DNA of 64,000 bases from Nitrosomonas ureae (GTDB lineage Bacteria; Pseudomonadota; Gammaproteobacteria; Burkholderiales; Nitrosomonadaceae). Where the stretch lies: positions 92,868 to 156,867 of the forward strand of contig NZ_FNUX01000004.1 in NCBI RefSeq assembly GCF_900108305.1, read 5' to 3'. The translations under genes and the position numbers were made by a program. Under the pieces are notes generated by a model, which saw only the letters and a list, made by a program, of their open reading frames with translations, did not search any database and was not told the DNA's origin. This document shows positions 56,514-64,000 of the stretch, in pieces; the stretch's first letter is position 1; every line of letters starts with the position of its first letter.

Positions 56514-57269
56514 GTGTTTGAATGGCTGACAAGTCCAGAAGCATGGATCGCATTAGGTACATTAACCGCGTTAGAGATTGTTTTGGGCATAGACAATATT
56601 ATTTTCATTTCCATTCTTGTTGGACGGCTTCCTGAGAATCAGCGGGCTTATGCCAGAAGAGTGGGGCTTGCGCTCGCAATGATAGCGCGCTTGGTATTGT
56701 TATTTTCAATTTCCTGGATCATGGGTTTAACCGAGCCATGGATTACAGTGCTTGGTTATGATATTTCCGGGCGCGACGTGATTCTGGTCGGAGGAGGTTT
56801 GTTTTTAATTGCCAAAGCGACACATGAAATCCACAATAGCTTGGAAGGAGTCGAGGAGCAGGGGGCTAATGTGGCGATTTCCGGCTTGGGGATGGCTTTG
56901 CTTCAGATCGCGCTTCTGGATATTGTATTTTCTTTGGATTCAGTCATTACGGCGGTTGGATTAGTCGATGAAGTCTCCCTCATGGCGATCGCCATCATAT
57001 TGGCAGTATTGGTGATGCTAGTGGCGGCAAAGACGATTGGAGATTTTGTGGATGGACATCCTACGATCAAAATTCTTGCACTTTCTTTTCTGATCCTGGT
57101 GGGCGTTACTTTGATGGTGGAAGGATTCGGGGTTCATGTGCCTAAGGGTTACATTTATTTTGCAATGGCTTTTTCCGTTACCGTGGAGATTCTCAATCTT
57201 CGCATGCGAAAAAGACAGGCGGAACCCGTCAAGCTCTACAGGAAGATTTCAAAAGACCATGAAGGCTAA
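56514..57269 (+). CDS. TerC family integral membrane protein
   Basis: 251 residues, about seven helices. Two acidic membrane motifs are visible: LEIVLGIDNIIFISILVGRL (about 20-39) and LLDIVFSLDSVITAVGL (about 136-152). TerC proteins act in metal efflux, often manganese, and tellurite resistance. GTG start with AAGGGGA at seven bases. Stands alone between DUF4112 and the catalase-family gene. Confidence 0.92.
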   Translation: MFEWLTSPEAWIALGTLTALEIVLGIDNIIFISILVGRLPENQRAYARRVGLALAMIARLVLLFSISWIMGLTEPWITVLGYDISGRDVILVGGGLFLIAKATHEIHNSLEGVEEQGANVAISGLGMALLQIALLDIVFSLDSVITAVGLVDEVSLMAIAIILAVLVMLVAAKTIGDFVDGHPTIKILALSFLILVGVTLMVEGFGVHVPKGYIYFAMAFSVTVEILNLRMRKRQAEPVKLYRKISKDHEG

Positions 57270-57309
57270 CCAGTTTTCCATGCTTGCTTATTCATTAATA
57301 GCAGCTATT

Positions 57310-57325
57310 CGTGCGATATCGTACA
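57310..57325 (+). promoter_or_regulatory. Putative Crp/Fnr-type operator 4 (symmetrical)
   Basis: CGTGCGATATCGTACA, the most symmetrical of the dyads, 192 bases upstream of the catalase-family gene. At the class II distance the hexamer is AAAACT (57347-57352), preceded by TG one base earlier (an extended -10). Confidence 0.5.
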
Positions 57326-57516
57326 TACCCGGCAGCTGATTTCTGCAAAACTTTCAATCAGTCAAAAATTTTTTCTTTATGATCTGAATTATGCCAAGTA
57401 ATTGCAGGTCAATAAATCCAGAACGTTATAAAAATATAAAGGATTATGACTAGGGCCTTGGAATATAGTATATCTTCCAGGAAATCGGATTCTCTCTACT
57501 TTACTATGAGATCACC

Positions 57517-58719
57517 ATGCATTCACTGTCTTTTCGTTCAATTTTTCCCGTTCCAGCGATATTTTTATCATCATTGATGCTTCTGACCGCTTGCGGTACT
57601 CCATCGGAAAGCTCGGTGATAGGCGCAGCGCAATCCAGCCTTCCACTGGCACAACAAGACAGTAACGTTGAATATGATGCAGAAATTGGCGAATTACCCT
57701 GGCCAGATGAGGAAGCGGCAACATTGGCCATCAAGGAGATTATTGAACAGACGGTCAGGTCACGTTATATGAATAATCTTCCCGCACTGCGCCATGTTCA
57801 CCCCAAAGCGCATGGCTGTGTGTTGGCGGATTTCCGGGTTAATGACACGCTTCAGGATGAGCACCAGCATGGCATTTTCAAGACTAATGCGCATTATAAA
57901 GCCTGGATTCGTTTCTCAAACAGCGATAGCAATCCATTCCGTGAAGACAAGGAAGGGGACGGACGAGGAATGTCCATCAAATTGATGGGCATTCCCGGAG
58001 AGAAACTCCTGCCCGATGAGAGTAATACCCAGGATTTCTTAATGATTAGCCATCCTGTGTTCTTCATTAACGATCCACAGAAATATTTAAGCCTGGTGCA
58101 GTCGCTCAGTAACTCGAATCTGCTGAGTCAATTATCTGCACCCCTCTCACTGGGTATTGAGGGATCAATCATCGCGGCAAAGATCAACAGTAAAAAGATT
58201 GCGAATCCACTTTACACACGGTATTGGTCGGCAGTGCCTTATCAACTCGGTTCAGGATCGGACCGCCGTGCAATGAAATATTCCGTAAGGCCTTGCAATC
58301 TACTGGATAACACTCCTAAGGAAACCCAGTTTAAGGACCCTGATTACCTGCGTGCAGCGATGAAGCAGCACCTGAGTGCGAATGATGCTTGTTTTGAATT
58401 TTTGATTCAAACGCGTGATACCGGAACAGCAGCAGGGGCTGCGCTCAGTGTCGAGAGGGTTACGAGCGAATGGGAAGAAAGTGTGACACCCTTCTTTCAG
58501 GTTGCAACTATCATAATTCCCCGGCAGGAATTTGATAACCCGGAGCAGCATAAGTTTTGCGAAAATCTTTCATATACGCCCTGGCATGCTGTACCCGAAC
58601 ATCGACCACTCGGTGGAGTCAATCGGATTCGGAAAGTCGTTTATTCTTCTCTTGCGAATCTCAGGCACAGCATGAACGCTGTTACGCCTATCGAACCAAC
58701 TGGTAACGAAAATTTCTGA
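57517..58719 (+). CDS. Catalase-family haem lipoprotein (SrpA-like)
   Basis: 400 residues. The N-terminal lipoprotein signal has lipobox LTAC (Cys26). The catalase-like core has HPKAHGCVLADFRV (distal His region), WIRFSNSDSNPFREDKEGDG and RGMSIKLMGIPG, and NTQDFLMISHPVFFINDP. The C-terminal proximal part is less like true catalases, so activity may be peroxidase-like or only haem-binding. Periplasmic or outer-membrane anchored. Preceded by operator site 4. Confidence 0.88.
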   Translation: MHSLSFRSIFPVPAIFLSSLMLLTACGTPSESSVIGAAQSSLPLAQQDSNVEYDAEIGELPWPDEEAATLAIKEIIEQTVRSRYMNNLPALRHVHPKAHGCVLADFRVNDTLQDEHQHGIFKTNAHYKAWIRFSNSDSNPFREDKEGDGRGMSIKLMGIPGEKLLPDESNTQDFLMISHPVFFINDPQKYLSLVQSLSNSNLLSQLSAPLSLGIEGSIIAAKINSKKIANPLYTRYWSAVPYQLGSGSDRRAMKYSVRPCNLLDNTPKETQFKDPDYLRAAMKQHLSANDACFEFLIQTRDTGTAAGAALSVERVTSEWEESVTPFFQVATIIIPRQEFDNPEQHKFCENLSYTPWHAVPEHRPLGGVNRIRKVVYSSLANLRHSMNAVTPIEPTGNENF

Positions 58720-58862
58720 GATCAAGGTTTATTACTGTTTGGAAAAATTCACTTTACTTGCAAATCTTATGGTTTCATTACTTAAGACACTGAATTCTTC
58801 ATGGCTTACATATTTTTTGTTGTTGATTTCACCTCTGAACAGGGAGACATTAAAATCGAGTT

Positions 58863-59978
58863 ATGCGTAATCTGGAAGCGCCCAGGATGAACACTAAGGA
58901 ATATATTCTACAATTTGCCCGATTAGTTGTAATCGCCATTCTGCTTATTGGTTGTTACCAGATTCTTCATCCATTCATTCCCGCGATCGTGTTTGCAATG
59001 GTGGTATGTATTTCGACCTGGCCGATTTATCTGCAGTTGCGCAGGGCATTAGGAGGAAACACTACGCTGGCGTCATTGCTGATGATAGGAGGAATGATAC
59101 TGCTCGTGATCATTCCATCAGCATTGCTTGCTTTCAGTCTGGCAGGCAATGTTACCGCCATAATCGATGCCGTCAAAGTGTTTATGCAACAAGGTTCGAT
59201 TGATCCTCCTGCATGGCTTAAAGATACCCCATTTTTTGGTGAGCAATTCATCCGGTACTGGCAAGGGTTGATGTCCGGAGGGAAAGAAGTAGGCATGCTG
59301 CTCACCGGATTACTTGAACCGATCAAGAATTTTCTCCTTAATCTGGGTAACGTAATTGGCAAGAGCTTGCTGCAAATGGTTTTTGCCGCGTTTATTGGCT
59401 TCTTTTTCTATCGCGATGGTGAGGCGCTGGTACAAATGCTGCACAATGGTGTTGCGAAACTTCTGGATGGCAGTCTCGGAACAGAGCCTTTAACGCAAAT
59501 CCACAATACTGTTACAGGAGTGGTGTATGGTATTTTTGGTTCAGCGTTAGCGCAAGCCATAGCGGCTATGATTGGTTTTCTTATCGCAGGGGTATCGGGA
59601 TCAGGCGCGTTTTTACTTGGCTCTGCGACTTTCTTTCTCTCAGTAATACCCATGGGGCCCGCTTTAATTTGGGGAGGTGTCAGTATCTGGTTTCTCTATG
59701 AAGGGGCTTACGGATGGGCGGTTTTTACGGTATTGTGGGGTATTTTTGTGATCAGTAGTATTGACAATTTTGTCAGGCCTTATCTCATCAGTCGCGGAAG
59801 TAATCTATCTTTCCTGTTGGTTGTTCTAGGCGCATCGGGAGGCATCATAGCTTACGGCTTTATCGGTATTTTCATTGGCCCTCCCATTCTGGCTATAGGC
59901 ATCACTCTGGTACAGTTATGGACATCACAGCCGACGACACTTCCAATTAAGAATACTCAGACAAATCATCAAGACTAA
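58863..59978 (+). CDS. AI-2E family transporter (PerM-like permease)
   Basis: 371 residues; about seven to eight helices. FARLVVIAILLIGCYQILHP, FAMVVCISTWPIYLQLRRAL, FFFYRDGEALVQMLHNG and a C-terminal SSIDNFVRPYLISRGSNLS match the family. Family members have been linked to AI-2 export and sodium/proton exchange; substrate unknown here. The start may be ATG 58887, which has GGAAG upstream. Its stop overlaps a 30-codon ORF (TAATG). Confidence 0.88.
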   Translation: MRNLEAPRMNTKEYILQFARLVVIAILLIGCYQILHPFIPAIVFAMVVCISTWPIYLQLRRALGGNTTLASLLMIGGMILLVIIPSALLAFSLAGNVTAIIDAVKVFMQQGSIDPPAWLKDTPFFGEQFIRYWQGLMSGGKEVGMLLTGLLEPIKNFLLNLGNVIGKSLLQMVFAAFIGFFFYRDGEALVQMLHNGVAKLLDGSLGTEPLTQIHNTVTGVVYGIFGSALAQAIAAMIGFLIAGVSGSGAFLLGSATFFLSVIPMGPALIWGGVSIWFLYEGAYGWAVFTVLWGIFVISSIDNFVRPYLISRGSNLSFLLVVLGASGGIIAYGFIGIFIGPPILAIGITLVQLWTSQPTTLPIKNTQTNHQD

Positions 59979-60070
59979 TGCTCTATTTTGTCGGGATACT
60001 ATTGATATTGATGTCGCTGATAGGTATCTGCCCCGCTGGTTATATCCGCGATTATAAATGCGATAAGTGA
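59978..60070 (+). CDS. Possible tiny membrane peptide coupled to the permease gene
   Basis: 30 residues, MLYFVGILLILMSLIGICPA then YIRDYKCDK: one hydrophobic helix and a charged tail. Its ATG shares the final A of the permease stop codon (TAATG). Translational coupling is plausible; no homologue recognised. It could also be a chance frame. Confidence 0.35.
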   Translation: MLYFVGILLILMSLIGICPAGYIRDYKCDK

Positions 60071-60090
60071 TCATGCCCCCTGTCCTTCAT

Positions 60091-60133
60091 TGTGTGTTGC
60101 CGCACATATTCCTGGAAATTAATACTGTAGTAT
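60091..60133 (+). promoter_or_regulatory. Putative Crp/Fnr-type operator 5 and class II promoter of the 25-residue protein gene
   Basis: TGTGTGTTGCCGCACA (60091-60106), exactly 20 bases, then GTAGTAT (-10 TAGTAT 60128-60133). Predicted transcription start near 60140, dyad centre at -41.5, as in 53811-53853. A further half-site TGTGCGATATGTAGAA lies at 60145-60160. Confidence 0.6.
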
Positions 60134-60303
60134 CTTTTTATGGTTGTGCGATATGTAGAAGTAGGATTGTTGAGTGTAACCTTTGTGAAACTCGTATACA
60201 CTCACTGAGCTTTTGTAAGAAATACGCATATTGCCACCAAATTGTCTAATTGATTATCGATTAGGTGAATAAACTAATTATCACAAATCAAAAGGAGGCT
60301 CAA

Positions 60304-60381
60304 ATGGGTAAATATTTTCTGGCATGGCTGCTCGGAGTGCCAATAAGCGTATTGGCGATTATTTATTTGTTGAATATGTAA
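60304..60381 (+). CDS. 25-residue single-helix membrane protein
   Basis: MGKYFLAWLLGVPISVLAII then YLLNM. A very good ribosome-binding site AAAGGAGG lies six bases upstream and operator 5 sits before it, so this tiny gene looks real. A single membrane helix with Lys3 as topological charge. Small proteins of this look occur in many proteobacteria; function not known to me. Confidence 0.7.
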   Translation: MGKYFLAWLLGVPISVLAIIYLLNM

Positions 60382-60509
60382 ACGCTTAAATATCTCTATA
60401 ATCAGTAGCGAATGGAAAGATAAAATGAGATCATTGTAGCTGAATATCGCTTGAAACATTCTGATTCTAAGAACAAGTTAAATTTCTTGTGATTTGATTA
60501 TCAATTATC

Positions 60510-60521
60510 GAACTTAAGTTC
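60510..60521. promoter_or_regulatory. 12-bp palindrome before the DUF883 gene
   Basis: GAACTTAAGTTC, a perfect palindrome five bases before the ribosome-binding site ACGGAGG. It could be an operator or a fold over the start region. Confidence 0.35.
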
Positions 60522-60537
60522 AAACGGAGGTTAAGGC

Positions 60538-60825
60538 ATGGCAACAGCAGATGAATTTAGTAAAGAAATGGATCAAATAAAAAAAGATTTCGCCAGTCTG
60601 CGGAATGATATTGGATCGATATTGACTTCAGTGAAGGATTTGGCGGAGAAACAGGGGCAAAATGTTGCTGATCTGGCTCAGGATACTGAGAAGACTGTCA
60701 AGAATCAGGCCAAGGAAGCGGGAGAGAATATGGAAAAATATATTGAAGAAAGACCATTAACCAGTGCGCTGGTTGCCTTCGGCAGTGGTTTTATAATCGG
60801 TATGCTACTGAGTAATAGACGCTAA
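60538..60825 (+). CDS. DUF883 protein (ElaB/YqjD-like)
   Basis: 95 residues. Helical N-terminal part (FSKEMDQIKKDFASLRNDIG, NVADLAQDTEKTVKNQAKEA) and a C-terminal membrane helix with the family end FGSGFIIGMLLSNRR. E. coli ElaB/YqjD are stationary-phase membrane proteins, YqjD binding ribosomes. CGGAGG seven bases upstream. 17 bases before a YqjE-like gene, the usual yqjD-yqjE pair. Confidence 0.92.
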   Translation: MATADEFSKEMDQIKKDFASLRNDIGSILTSVKDLAEKQGQNVADLAQDTEKTVKNQAKEAGENMEKYIEERPLTSALVAFGSGFIIGMLLSNRR

Positions 60826-60842
60826 CTACCAACGTGGCATAG

Positions 60843-61328
60843 ATGCTACCAAAATTGTTGGCAGAAATACTTGCTGCTGAAACAGCCAAGTTATGGAGAG
60901 GGTCGGTCAGATTGGCCATAATCATGGCCTTTCTGGGATTATCCGTGATGGCAATGGTCGTGGGCGTGATTTTTGTGCTTATTGGTTTGTATTTGTCGTT
61001 AGCAGAGGCAATGCCTCATTGGCAAGCTGGAGCAATTGTTGGCGGCGGGGTGTTTTTATTTGCTGCACTATTACTAATAATTATTTCACAGCAGGGTCAG
61101 AGCGCACCACTGAAAAGTGATAGCTTGGCCACACAGACTTCTGATGATTCCACTGCTCAATTGGGTTCCGTGATCGGAAATATCGTTGCAAAATCCAGTG
61201 TTAAAACTAGCGACATTGTACTGACGGTTTTAATCTCAGGAATAGTACTGGGTGCCAGCCCTAGTCTACGTCAGCAGATACTGACTGTCCTCTCGGAAAT
61301 AGCAAAATCCAAATCTAAAGATAAATAA
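60843..61328 (+). CDS. Phage-holin-like / YqjE family membrane protein
   Basis: 161 residues. Two helices (about 25-55 and 63-83; AIIMAFLGLSVMAMVVGVIF and AGAIVGGGVFLFAALLLIII), followed by a polar Ser-rich linker and a third possible helix (VLTVLISGIVLGASP). Position after DUF883 matches yqjE. Longer than typical YqjE. Confidence 0.85.
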   Translation: MLPKLLAEILAAETAKLWRGSVRLAIIMAFLGLSVMAMVVGVIFVLIGLYLSLAEAMPHWQAGAIVGGGVFLFAALLLIIISQQGQSAPLKSDSLATQTSDDSTAQLGSVIGNIVAKSSVKTSDIVLTVLISGIVLGASPSLRQQILTVLSEIAKSKSKDK

Positions 61329-61717
61329 CTTTAAGCGCTAAGTTATGACATTGACGGAATTATACAAAATTCTGGAGTTAAGCTATCTTGAGTCATAAGC
61401 AGTCGCAGGTTCCAAACATCAGGAAAAACTTAAGATGGTGCTTGCTGTGAAGGACGATTGACTGTTCGTGCTGTTGATTCCTCCCATTCGCTTATATTCC
61501 CGTTATAGAGCCGATCCTATACTAATCTAAATGGATTTTATGTATTTTTCAGATCTTCATTTTATGTTATATTTAACTATTATGAAGTAACACTCCATAA
61601 AGATTTTGTAAGGAATTGATTGTATATTCTTACTTCCAGAGCACGATGATTTAAAGAATTGTCTGTAGAGTCATTCTGAACTAAACAATAATATTTTCCT
61701 TTGTTAAGGTTATCATC
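61329..61717. other. Gene-free stretch upstream of the Crp/Fnr gene
   Basis: About 390 AT-rich bases with no clear ORF, hairpin or copy of the TGTGCG dyad. Holds the promoter of the regulator gene, not resolved. Confidence 0.4.
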
Positions 61718-62461
61718 ATGTTAACTAATACTTCCAATACTGTTCAAGAAAATAGTATTCTAGGCGCATTGACAGCAGCGGAGCTTGACGGTCTGGCCCC
61801 TCATCTAGAGCTTGTAACATTGCTTCATTCCGAAGTGCTGTTCGAAGATAATGATATGATGCAATATGCTTATTTTCCGATTACTGCAACGGTGTCTCTA
61901 TTATGTTGCTTGGAAGATGGGTCTTGTGTGGAAGTGGCCATGGTAGGCAATGAAGGTATAATCGGAATTTCCGTGGTGCTGGGTAATAATGCAAAAACAC
62001 TGACACAAGCGATCACCAAAATAGAAGGTCAGGCTTATCGAATTTCCATAAGAGAATTGAAAAACGTCTTAGCTCGCAGTGAAGGCCGTCGTGCTGGTAC
62101 ATTAAAGAAATTGCTATTACGCTATGCTCAAACGCTTTTTGTACAAGTATCCCAAGCTACGGCATGTAATCGACGACATGCATTAGAACAGCAATTGTGC
62201 ACATGGCTTCTTTCATGCTTTGATCGGAGCAATTCAAGTAATTTATCAATGACTCAGGAGTTGATCGCCTATATTCTTGGTGTTCGTCGCGAAAGCATTA
62301 CAGTTGTTGCAAAAAAATTACAGGAAGAAGGGATGATAAATTATTCTCGCGGCCAGATACAACTCAAGTGTAGAGAGAAACTTGAAATTCATGCGTGCGA
62401 GTGTTACGGCATAGTGAAGCATGAATCTGATCGTTGGGTAATCGATGCTAAAGCTGCTTAA
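61718..62461 (+). CDS. Crp/Fnr family transcriptional regulator
   Basis: 247 residues. N-terminal cyclic-nucleotide-binding-like barrel (LVTLLHSEVLFEDNDMMQYA, FPITATVSLLCCLEDGSCVE, AMVGNEGIIGISVVLG), a long dimer helix, and a C-terminal helix-turn-helix (MTQELIAYILGVRRESITVV). The usual phosphate-binding Arg-Ala motif of CRP is not evident, nor are the N-terminal FNR cysteines, so the ligand is unknown. Best candidate to bind the TGTGCG dyads at 53.0-60.1 kb. Confidence 0.93.
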   Translation: MLTNTSNTVQENSILGALTAAELDGLAPHLELVTLLHSEVLFEDNDMMQYAYFPITATVSLLCCLEDGSCVEVAMVGNEGIIGISVVLGNNAKTLTQAITKIEGQAYRISIRELKNVLARSEGRRAGTLKKLLLRYAQTLFVQVSQATACNRRHALEQQLCTWLLSCFDRSNSSNLSMTQELIAYILGVRRESITVVAKKLQEEGMINYSRGQIQLKCREKLEIHACECYGIVKHESDRWVIDAKAA

Positions 62462-62754
62462 CGATATACTTCTTCTCGCCCTTTTCTAAGCGTTTTCATA
62501 GACCATATCCAGATAAATTATGTAATTTCCCGAATAAGTTGGGAGATAGTGAAAATCTGATAAAGTGAAACGGTTGCCTTGATTACTATGGAGCTAAGCG
62601 AAAGTTGGGATAATCAGACGAATGTATTATTACCAAAAAACGATGGTTTGCAGCCTGGAATTATTAATTATGAGCATCGTGTAATGTTTTATTTTGTAGA
62701 AACGAAAGAAAATCCCTGAGTGCAACAGCCCACTATATAACCTTTCTGTTTTAT

Positions 62755-63444
62755 TTATACAGGTGGAGCCGGTGGCGGAACGGAGGTGAGTGGATTAAAC
62801 TTCTCAATAATACGCTTCCATGCAAACCCAAAACTATCCAATAATTCATTCGCCTCAGACGATATGGAGAGGTCAGAAACTTCTAATGGAATGTGATGTG
62901 TATAACACCTGCAGATACGCTCCAAAGCTTCATCATAGGCGCTAGGATCGATATGGCTGAAAGAGTAGGTGCAAAACAGTGAAAATTCAATTTTTTTGAA
63001 TAAATCATTCCATCGATTCTCAAGCTGGATAGCTTCGTCATATGCTCCTTTTTGCCAAAGCAAATCGACCATTTCACCAAAGATACGAATTTTGTCATAT
63101 TTTAGTTTCATGATCCCAAGGGGATCTGAAACAAATTTTTCGAAAGCTTCTGCATCAATTCCGTCATCAATCCATAAGCTTGATAGCAGAAATTCCGCAT
63201 CTAAGAATTTAATTTGACCCTGATCCTTAAAAGACTGCACATCGAAACCCTGAGTCACTAAAAAGTCCATTAAGGCTTTTCTTAAAGAAGGCCTGGCAAT
63301 AATAGCCACAGCTTCGCCACCACTTAAACCCTTGGTGATGTATTGTGCAACTGAATTAACTTTTACAACTTGGTCGCGGCACACTTTGACAATGTGATTC
63401 CCAGAAATGGGGTCTGTTAGCACTCCGGATTCAGAATCAATCAT
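62755..63444 (-). CDS. MEDS-domain (DcmR-type sensory) protein
   Basis: 229 residues from ATG 63444. A RecA-like domain: GNHIVKVCRDQVVKVNSVAQ, YITKGLSGGEAVAIIARPSL, FDVQSFKDQGQIKFLDAEFL and YDKIRIFGEMVDLLWQKGAY match the MEDS sensor domain known from DcmR and from sensory kinases of methanogens and methylotrophs. A histidine-kinase or DNA-binding part is absent, so it is a stand-alone sensor. Convergent with the Crp/Fnr gene. The upstream ATG at 63456 would add four residues. Confidence 0.85.
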   Translation of the reverse strand: MIDSESGVLTDPISGNHIVKVCRDQVVKVNSVAQYITKGLSGGEAVAIIARPSLRKALMDFLVTQGFDVQSFKDQGQIKFLDAEFLLSSLWIDDGIDAEAFEKFVSDPLGIMKLKYDKIRIFGEMVDLLWQKGAYDEAIQLENRWNDLFKKIEFSLFCTYSFSHIDPSAYDEALERICRCYTHHIPLEVSDLSISSEANELLDSFGFAWKRIIEKFNPLTSVPPPAPPV

Positions 63445-63659
63445 TTGCGACCTCAATTTAAATGATTATACAATTGCTCTTTTATCATTGAGCATCATAA
63501 AAGACTATCAATTAAAACTCACTCCTTTTTTGAAAGCTTTTGCATGCAATTATAGTACATCTTTTGTAAGAAATAGTCAGAATTTATATGATTATTAAAA
63601 TATCTGTATAAAGTTTAATGAAGGTTTGAATTGATGGTATAAACTTTTAGCTGTAAGTT

Positions 63660-63923
63660 TCATTGCTCTAAAATTTCTATATAGAAGCATATAAATTGCT
63701 GAATCAATGAAAAAGCTGATTGCTGCTTAAGCAGCATTCTGCATGATAAGTGCTTTTGAAACATATTTCTGGGACTTTTGTATTCAAAAAGGAACTTCTC
63801 TCCGGGATTTTGAATCATTGCTTTAAACAACAGCTTCTTATGTTTTCGGTATCTGGTTAAGTAGTCATCCCTGAAAAAAGTACCCAACAATTGTTGTTGA
63901 GAAAGTGAATCTGATATTTCCAT
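63660..63923 (-). CDS. Hypothetical ORF
   Basis: 87 codons; MEISDSLSQQQLLGTFFRDD, then a charged helix (TRYRKHKKLLFKAMIQNPGE). No ribosome-binding site, no family recognised. May be a fragment or not a gene. Confidence 0.25.
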   Translation of the reverse strand: MEISDSLSQQQLLGTFFRDDYLTRYRKHKKLLFKAMIQNPGEKFLFEYKSPRNMFQKHLSCRMLLKQQSAFSLIQQFICFYIEILEQ

Positions 63924-64000
63924 TCAATGTGGAGAATAACTTTGGTTGGTTGGATTTTCATCGAAAGATTGGGAAATTTTGCAGCTTTCTCCATGGAAAA

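Noticed and set aside
62588..62719. 43-codon ORF after the Crp/Fnr gene
   Set aside because: No ribosome-binding site and no signature; possibly a decayed fragment.

Overview
The window reads as a chromosomal segment of a betaproteobacterium, most likely an ammonia oxidiser of the Nitrosomonas group. The reasons are the moderate, slightly AT-rich base composition, the betaproteobacterial gene order (rplM-rpsI-argC-bactofilin-erpA beside anmK/M23 peptidase/tyrS; bamE divergent from fur beside dapB; gloB/methyltransferase/rnhA/dnaQ), and an SbtA/SbtB-type bicarbonate uptake pair that suits an autotroph. No amo or hao gene is present, so the genus is an inference.

Layout. 1-1.2 kb: the 3' end of an RND efflux pump. 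1.4-10.6 kb: a tandem family of four large seven-bladed FG-GAP beta-propeller proteins with short RTX repeats and a shared C-terminal domain, plus one broken remnant, followed by a DUF4915/TIGR03032 gene (10.7-11.8 kb). 12-25.6 kb: housekeeping genes: a fused aroK-aroB gene, dgt, hemE, a two-component system, sbtA-sbtB, an acyltransferase, apaH, dapB, bamE, fur, an MltB-type transglycosylase and mdh. 26.1-27.4 kb: two envelope proteins. 27.6-31.6 kb: a visibly GC-richer insert with a P-type cation ATPase and a tandem universal stress protein. 31.8-49.3 kb: a possible secreted peptide, rhlE, tyrS, M23 peptidase, anmK, erpA, bactofilin, a DUF6776 protein, argC, rpsI, rplM, glnS, gloB, a methyltransferase, rnhA, dnaQ, a DUF2798 protein, an aldehyde dehydrogenase and a lytic transglycosylase. 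49.5-52.4 kb: two convergent outer-membrane barrels.

52.7-63.5 kb is an envelope/general stress neighbourhood made largely of very small proteins: two CsbD proteins, DUF1328, two coiled-coil or Asp/Glu-rich exported proteins, a small lipoprotein, DUF4112, TerC, a catalase-family lipoprotein, an AI-2E/PerM-type permease, a 25-residue membrane protein, DUF883 and a YqjE-like protein. A Crp/Fnr-family regulator and a MEDS-domain sensor protein lie at its right end. Inside this stretch I see four copies of a 16-bp dyad resembling TGTGCG-N4-CGCACA and one half-copy. Three of the full copies (upstream of csbD-1, the DUF1328 gene and the 25-residue protein) are followed at exactly the same distance by a TAnnnT -10 element. 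That places the dyad centre at -41.5, the geometry of a class II Crp/Fnr-activated promoter. I regard this putative regulon and the tandem FG-GAP/RTX family as the two most interesting things in the window.

No tRNA, rRNA, CRISPR array or complete insertion sequence was seen; two short repeat elements (about 14.96 and 55.32 kb) look like miniature or REP-type repeats.
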